A DNA stretch of 64,000 nt from assembly GCA_963785815.1 (NCBI GenBank), contig CAWAWN010000001.1, positions 248,001-312,000 on the forward strand, in the 5' to 3' direction. Position numbers and translations under genes: made by a program. Origin of the DNA: UBA4742 sp963785815. Its GTDB lineage: Bacteria > Actinomycetota > Acidimicrobiia > Acidimicrobiales > Acidimicrobilacustridaceae. The notes under the pieces are model-generated. The model saw nothing but the letters and a program-made list of their open reading frames with translations. It was not told the origin of the DNA and did no database searches. This document shows positions 31,478-39,740 of this stretch, one piece after another (position 1 is the first letter of the stretch; each line of letters begins with the position of its first letter).

Positions 31478-32422
31478 ATGCCCACCCTCCCCGGCCCCGC
31501 TGACGAGGCCGACGCCGCCGCGCCGCCCGTGGACGCGCCGGCCACCCGTCGCGCCACCTGGTGGCAGGCCATGGGACGGGTGGCGACGGCGGTGCGCGAA
31601 GCCGACGAGGCCCAGATCGAGGCGGCCGTGGCCCAGCTGGGGCAGTCGCGTCGCTGGCTGGCCCCCCTGAGCTACATCGCCGGCGGCTTCGGCCTGCTCG
31701 TCGACGGGGTCAAGCTGATCTTCCTGAACTGGCGGTTGACCCTCATCGAGATCCTGCCCGCGGTCTGGATCTGGGTCACGTTCTGGGACCTCAAGGCCCA
31801 CGCCCTCAAGGGTCGCAGCTTCACGATCGTGCGCGGTCCCCTGGCGCTGTTGGTGGCCGCCGTGGTGGTGGCCATCACGGTCGGCGCCTACTTCTGCAAC
31901 GCCGTCTTCGCCTACGCCGTGTCCGGCCCGCGCCCACCGCGCATCGGTCCCGCCACGGCCAAGACCCGCAACCACTGGCGCCTCATCCTCGGCTGGGGCT
32001 TCGCCGTGGGCCTGGGCCATGCCGTGGCCACCATCTTCGTGGCTCGCGCCGGCGTCTTCTGGTTCACGCTGGCCCTGGGGTTGGTGCTGCTGGTCATGAT
32101 GACGTCGTTCGTGTCGGTGCCGGCGCAGATCATCGGCTCGCAGCAGGTGAAGCTGCCCATGAAGGACAAGATCAGCGCGGGCGCAGCCAGCGGGGCCATG
32201 AGCGCGGTCCTGACCAGCCCCGGGTTCGTCTTCAACCGACTGGGCCTGCTGCTGGCCGGCACCAAGGCGCTGCAGATCCCCGGGGTGGTGCTGTTCTCCA
32301 TCGGGATCGCCCTGCAGGCCGCAGCCACCTCGGGAGCCAAGGCCGTGAAGCTGGGCACCCGGTTCTCCGGCGGCGGCGACGGCGCGTCGGCCGCCCCCGC
32401 AGGCGAAGCGCTCGATGGGTGA
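31478..32422 (+). CDS. Conserved membrane protein of unknown function
   Basis: 314 aa. A short Pro/Ala-rich N terminus and a helix (VREADEAQIEAAVAQLG) precede about six hydrophobic segments (FGLLVDGVKLIFL, LTLIEILPAVWIWVTFW, PLALLVAAVVVAITVGAYFCNAVFAYAV, FWFTLALGLVLLVMMTSF, IPGVVLFSIGIAL). No catalytic motif is seen. It ends near a strong hairpin at 32476-32503. Confidence 0.75.
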   Translation: MPTLPGPADEADAAAPPVDAPATRRATWWQAMGRVATAVREADEAQIEAAVAQLGQSRRWLAPLSYIAGGFGLLVDGVKLIFLNWRLTLIEILPAVWIWVTFWDLKAHALKGRSFTIVRGPLALLVAAVVVAITVGAYFCNAVFAYAVSGPRPPRIGPATAKTRNHWRLILGWGFAVGLGHAVATIFVARAGVFWFTLALGLVLLVMMTSFVSVPAQIIGSQQVKLPMKDKISAGAASGAMSAVLTSPGFVFNRLGLLLAGTKALQIPGVVLFSIGIALQAAATSGAKAVKLGTRFSGGGDGASAAPAGEALDG

Positions 32423-32475
32423 GGGCCGGCGCTCGCCGGGGTGGGCACCTCGGGTGGCGTCGAGGGCTCGCGGAA

Positions 32476-32503
32476 GGGCCCGGGTCCTCCTCGACCCGGG
32501 CCC
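32476..32503. terminator. GC-rich hairpin between convergent genes
   Basis: GGGCCCGGGTC pairs perfectly with GACCCGGGCCC around a 6-nt loop. It lies between two convergent genes (54 nt after the stop at 32422 and 24 nt before the stop of the minus-strand gene), so it probably ends transcription both ways. There is no clear U-tract, which is common in actinobacteria. Confidence 0.7.
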
Positions 32504-32526
32504 GTCCGTCAGGGTTGCGCCCGCGA

Positions 32527-33150
32527 TCAGGCGGCCGGTGGGGCGAAGGTGGCCGTGAAGGCGTTGCCCGGGCCGGGGATGATCAGGTTCAGGATGGGCG
32601 TGATCAGCAGGCCGCACCCGGTGAACTTGGGCACCGTGTAGGTCGACGTGAACGTCGAGGCCCCGGTCAGGTTCACCGGGCCGGACATGTCGACGGTGAT
32701 GGGCGAGACGCCCCGGCAGTTGTTGCCCACCAGGTTCAGGTGCGGGGCCAGGCTCAGGGTGGCGCTGGTGATGGCGAAGGTGAACGAGGCGTTCACCGTG
32801 ACCGTCTGGGTGGCCAGGTCCACGTGACCTGTGATGGGACCGTTCTCCTTCATGGCGAAGGTGGCCGTGGCCAGCGGGATGCCGGCCAGGGAGATGGTCT
32901 TGGACGCCGGCGGCAGCGCCAGGTTGCCGGTCAGGGCTCCGGTGGTGAGGTCGACCTGGCCGGTGAAGGTGCCGGGCGGCACGGTCACGCTCAGGTTGAG
33001 GCTCTTGAGGGTCGTGGACGCGTTCACCGTCCAGCTGATGGGGATGACGGTGTCGGCCGAGGCCGTGGGTGCGGCCGTGGCCAGGCCGAAGCCGGCGAGC
33101 ACCAGGGCCATGAGGACGGCGAGGCCGCCGCGGGTGAGACGGGTGTACAT
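32527..33150 (-). CDS. Secreted protein of unknown function
   Basis: 207 aa from the ATG at 33150. Clear signal peptide (LAVLMALVLAGFGLATAAPTASA) followed by a beta-rich domain (DTVIPISWTVNASTTLKSLNLSV...GTFTGQVDLTTGALTGNLALP) with two Cys (NNCRGVSP and FTGCGLLI) likely forming a disulfide. The alternation of Thr/Val strands suggests a lipocalin- or barrel-like fold. I do not recognise the family. Its 5' region holds a 15-nt palindrome. Confidence 0.78.
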   Translation of the reverse strand: MYTRLTRGGLAVLMALVLAGFGLATAAPTASADTVIPISWTVNASTTLKSLNLSVTVPPGTFTGQVDLTTGALTGNLALPPASKTISLAGIPLATATFAMKENGPITGHVDLATQTVTVNASFTFAITSATLSLAPHLNLVGNNCRGVSPITVDMSGPVNLTGASTFTSTYTVPKFTGCGLLITPILNLIIPGPGNAFTATFAPPAA

Positions 33151-33274
33151 GGGGTCTCCATCTGTTCGGGCGCGCGGATGAGCGGTCCGGGCACCCGTGC
33201 CTCCCAGGAAACTGGCTCCCCCCTGGCACAGCCGGTCTGCATCCGACCCGTCAAACCGTCGAGCGGTGACTGAC

Positions 33275-33289
33275 AGTGACAGTGTCACT
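33275..33289. promoter_or_regulatory. Perfect 15-nt palindrome upstream of secreted protein gene
   Basis: AGTGACA-G-TGTCACT is a perfect inverted repeat 125 nt before the ATG at 33150, with partial outer repeats (GTGACTGAC and CAGTGTGAC). It is typical of TetR/GntR-type operators. The regulator is unknown. The remaining 33151-33342 sequence shows no gene. Confidence 0.45.
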
Positions 33290-33342
33290 CTCAGTGTGAC
33301 CGATGTCAACACGTTCCGTGGTCAAATCGCTCAAGTCGACCG

Positions 33343-33370
33343 GCTGAGCGGCCGATATCGGCCGCTCAGC
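33343..33370. terminator. 28-nt perfect palindrome overlapping glycosidase stop codon
   Basis: GCTGAGCGGCCGAT followed by its exact complement. It can fold as a 12-bp stem with an ATAT loop and covers the stop codon (33366-33368) of the minus-strand glycosidase, so a transcription terminator is likely; a protein-binding site is possible. Confidence 0.55.
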
Positions 33371-36104
33371 GGGCCCGGTCGGCCTCTTCGATGAGGTGGG
33401 CCAGATCGCTGAGGGCGTAGACCCCGCCACCCGGACGCCCCCGGATCAGGTCGGCCACCAGCCCGGTCCACCCGGTCTGGTGCGAGGCCCCCAGGCCGGC
33501 GCCGTCGTCGCCGTGGAAGTACTCGCTGAACACCAGGTTGTCCTTCCAGGCCGGGTCGGTTTGCAGGCGCTCGTCCTGTCCGAACACCGGTCGGCGGCCA
33601 TCGGGGCCCACCAGGAACAGCGAGATGAGGCGTCGCTGGAGGTCGGCGGCGATGGCGTCGAGGGTGAGCTGGCGGCCCGACCCGGTCGGGTACTCGACGA
33701 GGAACTCGGGCCCGAAGTACTGGTGGTAGCGCTCGAGGGCGCTGATCAGCAAGTAGTTCAGGGGGAACCACACCGGTCCCCGCCAGTTGGAGTTCCCCCC
33801 GAACATGGCGGTGGTCGACTCGGCTGGCTCGTAGTCGACGGTGGCGGCCACCCCGTCGACCTCGATGCGGTAGGGGTGGTCGCGGTGGTACGCGGAGAGG
33901 GCCCGCACCCCGTGGGGGGACAGGAACTCCTCCTCGTCGAAGAGCTTGGTGAACAGCCGCCGCAGGTGGTCCTCGCCCACCACCGACAGCAGGTACCGCG
34001 GCGGGTCGTCAGAAGACCGGTCGCCCCGAGCCTTCAGCCCGACCAGGTCGCCGAGGCGGGCGTCTCCCTCCGGGTCGATCAGGCGGGCGAAGGCCTTGCC
34101 CACGGTCTGGGCCCGGGCCACCACGTGCTCGTCGATCACGGCGGCGGCCAGCAGCGGGATGATCCCGACCATGGAGCGCACCGCCACCGGCACCGTCCGG
34201 CCGTCGGGGGTGGTGAGCGAGTCGCAGTAGAACCCGTCCTGCTCGTCCCACACGCCCTGGCTCTCCATGGCCGTGCGGATGGCGGCGAAGTGCTCGAGGA
34301 ACTTGAGCACCAGGTCGGTGGCCGGACGCGAACCGGTGCGGTTGAGGATGGAGGCCATGGTGGCCATGGCCAGGGCATAGGTGGCCATCCAGCCGGTGGC
34401 GTCGGACTGCTGGAGCACCACGCCGGCCGGCAGGTGCGAGCGGTCGATGGGCCCGATGTTGTCCAGGCCCAGGAAGCCACCCTCGAACAGGTTGGACCCG
34501 TCGGCGTCCTCCAGGTTCACCCACCAGGTGAAGTTGACCAGCAGCTTGTCGAACACCCGGCTCAGGAAGTCGAGGTCGCGCCCCCCGTCGATGGCGAACA
34601 CCTCCAGCGCGGCCCAGGCCTGCACGGGCGGGTTCACGTCGCCGAAGTCCCACTCGTAGGCCGGCAGGGCGCCGTTGGGGTGCTGGAACCACTCGCGGCA
34701 CAGCAACAGGAGCTGGTACTTGGCGAAGGCCGGGTCGAGGTGGGCCAGGGCCACGCAGTGGAAGCCCAGGTCCCAGGCCGCGAACCAGGGGTACTCCCAC
34801 TTGTCGGGCATGGACATGATGTCGAACGACTGGAAGGTGAGCCAGCGGGCGTTGCGGCCCTGCCGACGGGCGTCCGGTGGCGGCTCCTGGGTGGGGTCGC
34901 CGGCCAGCCAGCGCGACACGTCGTAGTCGTAGAGCTGCTTGCTCCACAGCATCCCGGCGAAGGCCTGGCGCATCACCTGGGTCTGGTCGTCATCGGCCGC
35001 GGCGGGGGCCATCTCGGCGTAGAACTCGTCGGCCTCGGCTCGACGCCGGGCGACGACCTGGTCGAAGTCGGCGCCGAGGGCCTTGGCCGGCTTCTGGGGC
35101 TTGGTCCCCACCGGCCGCAGCCGCAGTCGGAGCTCGGCGGTGGCGCCGGCGGCCACGTCGAGGCGGTACCAGCACGAGGCCTTGGTGCCGCGCCGGTCGG
35201 GGTTGACGGTGGGCTGGCCGTCCACCACGTGGTCGTTGATGCCGTCCTTGGGGAACGGGGTGATCGGGGCGACGTCGTAGAGGCGGGCGGTGTTGGTCTC
35301 GTTCTCGCAGAACACCAGCTCGGGTGGGGAGCCGTCGGGCCCCGGGCCGGCCAGCAGCTCGAGGGGACCGAGCACGGGGTGGTCGACCAGGATGCGACCG
35401 TCGTCGCCGGCGGTCAGCAGGGGCCTGGGGGCGTCTGCGTCCCACGACCAGGTGTTGCGGAACCAGGTGGTGGGCAGCACGTGCAGGGCGGCGGCGTCGG
35501 GCCCGGCGTTGGTGACCCGCACCACCATGAGCAGGTCGGTGGGGTCGTTCTTGGCGTAGTCGACCTCGACCACCCAGTAGCGGTCCTCGTCGAAGGCGCC
35601 GGTGTCGAGCAGCTCGTACTCCGGGTCGAGCCGGCTGCGGCGGCCGTTCTCGGCGATCAGGTCCTCGTAGGGGAAGCGGCACTGGGGGTAGTGGTAGCGC
35701 CAGCGGTTCCAGGCGTGGCTGGGCACGGCGTCGAGGTACCACCAGTACTCCTTGACGTCCTCGCCGTGGTTGCCCTGCGTGCTGGTCAGGCCGAACATGC
35801 GCTCCTTGAGCGTCGGGTCGACCCCGTTCCACAGGGCCAGGCCCAGGCACAGTCGCTGCTCCACGTCGCTGAAGCCGGCCATGCCGTCCTCACCCCAGCG
35901 ATAGGCGCGGGACCGGGCGTGGTCGTGGGGGAAGGAGGTCCACGCCTCGCCGTCAGGGCTGTAGTCCTCTCGGACGGTCCCCCACTGGCGCTCGCTCAGG
36001 TAGGGGCCCCACTGGTACCAGGGACCGGCCTGGCGCAGGCCGTCCTCGAGGTGCCCGAAGGACTCGACCCGGGCGCGCTCGGCTCCGCTCGAACCTGGGC
36101 TCAT
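33366..36104 (-). CDS. GH63-like glycoside hydrolase (alpha-glucosidase / mannosylglycerate-hydrolase type)
   Basis: 912 aa. An N-terminal beta-rich domain of about 330 residues is followed by an (alpha/alpha)6 barrel: PWFAAWDLGFHCVALAHLDPAFAKYQ contains the candidate catalytic Asp, ALPAYEWDFGDVNPPVQAWAAL and GGNSNWRGPVWFPLNYLLI the second acid region, as in GH63 proteins. It probably trims glucosyl or mannosyl groups from a compatible solute or glycan. No signal peptide is visible, so it acts in the cytoplasm. The HiPIP-like small gene lies 18 nt upstream on the same strand. Confidence 0.88.
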   Translation of the reverse strand: MSPGSSGAERARVESFGHLEDGLRQAGPWYQWGPYLSERQWGTVREDYSPDGEAWTSFPHDHARSRAYRWGEDGMAGFSDVEQRLCLGLALWNGVDPTLKERMFGLTSTQGNHGEDVKEYWWYLDAVPSHAWNRWRYHYPQCRFPYEDLIAENGRRSRLDPEYELLDTGAFDEDRYWVVEVDYAKNDPTDLLMVVRVTNAGPDAAALHVLPTTWFRNTWSWDADAPRPLLTAGDDGRILVDHPVLGPLELLAGPGPDGSPPELVFCENETNTARLYDVAPITPFPKDGINDHVVDGQPTVNPDRRGTKASCWYRLDVAAGATAELRLRLRPVGTKPQKPAKALGADFDQVVARRRAEADEFYAEMAPAAADDDQTQVMRQAFAGMLWSKQLYDYDVSRWLAGDPTQEPPPDARRQGRNARWLTFQSFDIMSMPDKWEYPWFAAWDLGFHCVALAHLDPAFAKYQLLLLCREWFQHPNGALPAYEWDFGDVNPPVQAWAALEVFAIDGGRDLDFLSRVFDKLLVNFTWWVNLEDADGSNLFEGGFLGLDNIGPIDRSHLPAGVVLQQSDATGWMATYALAMATMASILNRTGSRPATDLVLKFLEHFAAIRTAMESQGVWDEQDGFYCDSLTTPDGRTVPVAVRSMVGIIPLLAAAVIDEHVVARAQTVGKAFARLIDPEGDARLGDLVGLKARGDRSSDDPPRYLLSVVGEDHLRRLFTKLFDEEEFLSPHGVRALSAYHRDHPYRIEVDGVAATVDYEPAESTTAMFGGNSNWRGPVWFPLNYLLISALERYHQYFGPEFLVEYPTGSGRQLTLDAIAADLQRRLISLFLVGPDGRRPVFGQDERLQTDPAWKDNLVFSEYFHGDDGAGLGASHQTGWTGLVADLIRGRPGGGVYALSDLAHLIEEADRAR

Positions 36105-36122
36105 GGCCGACTGGCCCGCCGA

Positions 36123-36368
36123 TCAGTCTTCGGGGATGGCCTCCCACCACTGGCACCACCACTCGGCACCCACCAGGATGCGCAACTTCTGGTGCCAGCA
36201 GTAGGAGATCTCGGCGGTGGGCTCGAGGTAGTAGAGGCAGTTCTCGCACTTCTCGTCGCCTGACGGGTGGCCCTTGAGCACGGCGTTCTGCGACAGGTGC
36301 CGCAGCTCGATCGACAGCTTCTCGTCGATCTCCTTGGGCTCGGGTGGCGGGATCACGTAGTCGGACAT
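36123..36368 (-). CDS. Small four-Cys protein resembling a HiPIP iron-sulfur protein
   Basis: 81 aa, no signal peptide. Cys pattern: CENC, then after 13 residues SYCWHQ, then after 14 residues WWCQWW. High-potential iron-sulfur proteins bind 4Fe4S with CxxC, a third Cys and a late Cys next to Trp (GWCxxW), so this looks like a cytosolic relative. Electron transfer is inferred. It precedes the glycosidase by 18 nt and is likely co-transcribed with it, although the functional link is unclear. Alternative: a structural zinc protein. Confidence 0.6.
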   Translation of the reverse strand: MSDYVIPPPEPKEIDEKLSIELRHLSQNAVLKGHPSGDEKCENCLYYLEPTAEISYCWHQKLRILVGAEWWCQWWEAIPED

Positions 36369-36434
36369 GCCGGGAAAGCTACCAAGCCCGGACCCGACTC
36401 CTGTCCGCCGAGTCCGCCGGTCCCCCGCCCCCGA

Positions 36435-37109
36435 TCAGCCGTCGGTGGAGGTCTCGGTGTTGAAGGTGATCACCCCACCGGCGCACACCGCGGTGACCTC
36501 GGAGGAGACGCTGCCCTTGGCGAACTCGACGTGGAGGGTGCTGGCCGAGACACGTGACGCCTCGGCCGCGAAGCCGGCGTCGGGCGGATCGGCCAGCAGC
36601 GTGGCCGCGTCGGCGATGCACTGCACCCGCACCGTGCCCCCCGTGACCGTGACCGACCGCACCGATGAGGGCGGCGGTGCCTGGGTGGTCACCGGGGAGC
36701 TGGTGGTGGGGGGCGACGAGCGGGTCGTGGTCGTGGTGGTGGCCCCCGGTCCGCCCGAGCCCGAGCTGGGGGCGGTCGTCGGGGTGGCCGCGCCCGGCGA
36801 GGTGCCGCGTCCGGCTGTGGTCCCGGTGGCACCCGGGCTCGAGGTAGCCGTCGCCGGGCCCGCGGGCGGGTCCGTGGAGGCCGTGGCCCCGGAGCGGTCG
36901 GCGGCGGACCCCGAGGCGTCGGTCGAGGTGGTGACCGCGCTGGACACGTCGGCGGCCTGGCCGACGTGGGCGGTGGAGAAGCTGGCCGGGCCGGTCACCT
37001 TGGCCCCGGCCAGGTTGATGGCCACGATCGAGGCGGCCATGGCCAGCACCGTGCCGCACACCCACAGGGCCCCCAGCACCAGGCGTCGGCGGGGCGTGGG
37101 ATCGGCCAT
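36435..37109 (-). CDS. Membrane-anchored Ser/Thr/Pro-rich exported protein
   Basis: 224 aa: basic N terminus, one uncleaved-looking helix (LVLGALWVCGTVLAMAASIVAINLAG), a long low-complexity Thr/Ser/Pro/Gly stretch (about residues 60-150), and a C-terminal beta domain (VRSVTVTGGTVRVQCIADAATLL...VTAVCAGGVITFNT) with two Cys. Such proteins act as cell-surface stalks. It is divergent from the response-regulator gene with a shared intergenic region containing TAAG repeats, so it may be a target of that system. Confidence 0.75.
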   Translation of the reverse strand: MADPTPRRRLVLGALWVCGTVLAMAASIVAINLAGAKVTGPASFSTAHVGQAADVSSAVTTSTDASGSAADRSGATASTDPPAGPATATSSPGATGTTAGRGTSPGAATPTTAPSSGSGGPGATTTTTTRSSPPTTSSPVTTQAPPPSSVRSVTVTGGTVRVQCIADAATLLADPPDAGFAAEASRVSASTLHVEFAKGSVSSEVTAVCAGGVITFNTETSTDG

Positions 37110-37144
37110 GAGCCCAGTGTGGGGGGCCGACCTGCGCGGCGGTC

Positions 37145-37171
37145 CTAAGGGCAGGTAAAGGGTGAGCTAAG
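37145..37171. promoter_or_regulatory. TAAG direct repeats in the divergent promoter region
   Basis: CTAAGG, GTAAAG and CTAAGC begin at 37145, 37155 and 37167, roughly one helical turn apart. OmpR/PhoB-type regulators bind such direct repeats. The site lies between the surface-protein gene (start 37109) and the response regulator (start 37222), so autoregulation is plausible. Confidence 0.35.
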
Positions 37172-37221
37172 CCCTCGGCGGCATCGCTGACAGCCGGGCC
37201 GGTGACCCCTAGGGTCGCTGC

Positions 37222-37905
37222 GTGCCGGTGGTGGTGATCATCGAGGACGACCCGCGCATCCGCGCCGGGGTCGCCCTGGCCCTCGACGACCGGGGCCACG
37301 CCGTCACGTCGGCTTCCAGCGGCATGGCCGGGCTCAAGCTGGTGGTGGACGAGCAACCCGAGGTGGTCGTGCTCGACCTGGGCCTGCCCGACATCGAGGG
37401 CCTGGACCTGCTGCGCATGGTGCGGGCGGTCAGCGCGGTGCCCATCATCGTGGCCACGGCGCGTGACGACGACCAGCAGATCGTGGCCACCCTGGACGCC
37501 GGCGCCGACGACTACGTGGTCAAGCCCTACTCGGCCGACCAGCTCGACGCCCGCATCCGGGCGGTGCTGCGCCGGGTCGGCCTGGGGCCGGCGTCGGGCT
37601 CCCTGACCGTCGGTCAGCTGGTGGTGGACGAGGCGGCCCACGAGGTCCACCTGGCCGGCACCTCCCTCGACCTGAGCCCCAAGGAGTTCGAGCTGCTGGC
37701 CTACCTGGCCGCTCACGCCGGCCAGGTGGTGACCAAGCGCCAGCTGCTCGGCACCATCTGGCACCAGCCCTACGGCGGGGCCGACAAGACGGTGGACGTC
37801 CACCTGTCCTGGCTGCGGCGCAAGCTGGGCGAGTCGGCCGCCGAACCCCGCTACCTCCACACCATCCGGGGGGTCGGGGTCAAGCTGGTGGATCCCGAGG
37901 CCTGA
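37222..37905 (+). CDS. OmpR/PhoB-type response regulator
   Basis: 227 aa, GTG start. Receiver domain with the acidic pocket Glu8-Asp9-Asp10, phosphoacceptor Asp52 (VVLDLGLPD), Thr in VATARDDD and the conserved Lys in VVKPYSA. C-terminal winged helix (LDLSPKEFELLAYLAAHAGQVVTKRQLL...VDVHLSWLRRKLG). It controls transcription once phosphorylated by the histidine kinase whose GTG lies 2 nt downstream of its stop. Confidence 0.95.
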   Translation: MPVVVIIEDDPRIRAGVALALDDRGHAVTSASSGMAGLKLVVDEQPEVVVLDLGLPDIEGLDLLRMVRAVSAVPIIVATARDDDQQIVATLDAGADDYVVKPYSADQLDARIRAVLRRVGLGPASGSLTVGQLVVDEAAHEVHLAGTSLDLSPKEFELLAYLAAHAGQVVTKRQLLGTIWHQPYGGADKTVDVHLSWLRRKLGESAAEPRYLHTIRGVGVKLVDPEA

Positions 37906-37907
37906 GC

Positions 37908-39191
37908 GTGCGGGGCCGGCTGGTGATGGGGGCGGCGGCCATCACCTCGACGATCATCCTGGCCTTCGCCATCCCGCTCGGGTTGCTGATCCAGCGCGTG
38001 GCCCACGACCGCGCCATCGTGGCCGCCCAGCGGTCAGCCCAGGCCCTGCTGCCCGTGCTGTCGGTGGCCCCGTCCGACGCCGGCCGGGTCATCCAGGGGC
38101 TCAACGTGAACAGCGCGGCCCAGGTCTCGGTGATCGACGCCCACGGCGGGGTGATGGGTCCCTCCGCGCCGGTCGACCAGGCGCTGGTGGCCGCCCGGCG
38201 GCGGGCCATGACCATCTCGGTGCGCGGCGGCCAGCGGGTGCTGGTGCCGGTGGTGGTGCCCACCGGGTCCATCGACGTGATCTCGGTCTTCGTGCCCGAC
38301 GCCGCCCTCGACCACGGGGTGATGTCGGCTTGGGCCGTGCTGGCCGGGCTCAGCCTGATGCTGCTGGTCGTGGTGGTGGTGGCCGCCGACCGGGTGGCTC
38401 GCAGCGTCGTGCGCCCGGTGGCCGAGCTGGCCCACACGGCCGAGCAGCTGGGGGCCGGCGACCTCGACGCCCGGGTGTCCCCGGGCGGGCCGCCCGAGAT
38501 CGTCGAGGTGGGCCACACCCTCAACCGCCTGGCCGAGCGGATCGTCGAACTGCTGGCCGCCGAGCGGGAGCTGGTGGCGGACCTGTCGCACCGGCTGCGC
38601 ACCCCGATCACCGCTCTGCGCCTCGACGTGGACGCCCTGACCGACCCCGACGAGCGCCAGCGGGTGGCGGCCGGCGTCGACGAGGTGGTTCGCGCCGTCG
38701 ACCAGGTCATCGTCGAGGCTCGGCGCCAGGTGGCCGAGGACGAGCCGGCCACCTGCGACCTGGTGGCGGTGACCGCGGCCCGGGTCGCCTTCTGGCAGGT
38801 GCTGGCCCAGGAGCAGGGGCGCCCGGTCGAGCTCGCGCTCCCCGACGGCCAGGCCCAGGTGGCGGTGCGGGCCCGCGACCTCGAGGCCGCCCTGGACGCC
38901 CTGGTGGGCAACGTCATCGCCCACACCCCCGAGGCCACCGGTCTCACCATCGAGGTAGGCGGCGGATCAGAGGCCGGCTGGTGGTTGGCCGTCCGGGACC
39001 AGGGTCCCGGCTTCGACCCCGAGGCGGCGATGGCGCGGGGCACCAGTGGTGCGGGCTCGACCGGGCTCGGGCTCGACATCGCCCGGCGCACCGCCGAGTC
39101 GGGCGGGGGGCACCTGACCGTGGACCGCGCCCCGGGCGGCGGCGCCACGGTGACCATGGGCTTCGGAGCCCGGTCGACCTCGGGCAGCTGA
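37908..39191 (+). CDS. Sensor histidine kinase
   Basis: 427 aa. First helix ITSTIILAFAIPLGLLIQRV, an extracytoplasmic sensor of about 110 residues, second helix VLAGLSLMLLVVVVVAAD, a HAMP region (VVRPVAELAHTAEQLGAGDLDARV), phosphoacceptor His228 in DLSHRLRTPITALRLD, and an ATPase domain with DQGPGFD and GSTGLGLDIARR. Partner of the adjacent response regulator. The signal is unknown. Its 3' end overlaps the convergent ferric-reductase frame by 225 nt. Confidence 0.94.
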   Translation: MRGRLVMGAAAITSTIILAFAIPLGLLIQRVAHDRAIVAAQRSAQALLPVLSVAPSDAGRVIQGLNVNSAAQVSVIDAHGGVMGPSAPVDQALVAARRRAMTISVRGGQRVLVPVVVPTGSIDVISVFVPDAALDHGVMSAWAVLAGLSLMLLVVVVVAADRVARSVVRPVAELAHTAEQLGAGDLDARVSPGGPPEIVEVGHTLNRLAERIVELLAAERELVADLSHRLRTPITALRLDVDALTDPDERQRVAAGVDEVVRAVDQVIVEARRQVAEDEPATCDLVAVTAARVAFWQVLAQEQGRPVELALPDGQAQVAVRARDLEAALDALVGNVIAHTPEATGLTIEVGGGSEAGWWLAVRDQGPGFDPEAAMARGTSGAGSTGLGLDIARRTAESGGGHLTVDRAPGGGATVTMGFGARSTSGS

Positions 39192-39740
39192 GCCCCCGGC
39201 GGCCACCGAGGCCCGGCGGCCGGGCCCCGACACCCGGTAGAAGATGAAGAAGGAGGCGCCGGCCAGCAGGGCCAGCACGAACCAGCGCACCAGCGGGAGG
39301 TGGGCGTCGGTACCGGCGGTGAGCAGGTGGAGGCTGGCGCCCACGGCCATGGCGTAGCTCGAGAAGTGGATCCCCTTCCACAGCCGCCGCGGGATCCGGC
39401 GCATGGCCAGCGAGGTGACCTCCACCGCCACGAGCAAGTAGAAGGCGGCGATGCCCCAGGCCACCGCCCCGGGCTTCCAGCGGGTGGCGAAGGGGACGAG
39501 CACCTGCTCCGGGGTGAAGGGGACGTACCGATCGACCAGCAGGGCACCGACGTGCACGCCCACGAACACCAGGGTGAGCCCGCCCAGGAAGCGGTGGAGG
39601 TCGTTCAGCCAGGGGGCCCGGGGCCGGCGTCCCAGCGCCCGGGTGGACAGGGCCAGGCCGACGACCACGGCCGCCCAGGCCAATGCCCAGGCGGTCAGTC
39701 CACAGGCTCGGGCCACGTACCACGGCAGCGGTCCGGTCAT
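38967..39740 (-). CDS. Ferric-reductase-like transmembrane protein
   Basis: 257 aa by open frame, start ATG at 39740 inside an ATGA overlap with ApbE. Six hydrophobic helices carry His residues suited to haem: WLNDLHRFLGGLTLVFVGVHVGALL, KGIHFSSYAMAVGASLHLL. Probably a b-type haem membrane electron carrier of the MsrQ/YedZ class. The last 75 residues are antisense to the histidine-kinase gene and read as low-complexity, so the true stop may be lost by a frameshift near 39200 and the coordinates at that end are weak. Confidence 0.7.
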   Translation of the reverse strand: MTGPLPWYVARACGLTAWALAWAAVVVGLALSTRALGRRPRAPWLNDLHRFLGGLTLVFVGVHVGALLVDRYVPFTPEQVLVPFATRWKPGAVAWGIAAFYLLVAVEVTSLAMRRIPRRLWKGIHFSSYAMAVGASLHLLTAGTDAHLPLVRWFVLALLAGASFFIFYRVSGPGRRASVAAGGSAARGRPGSEAHGHRGAAARGAVHGQVPPARLGGAPGDVEPEPGRARTTGAPRHRRLGVEAGTLVPDGQPPAGL

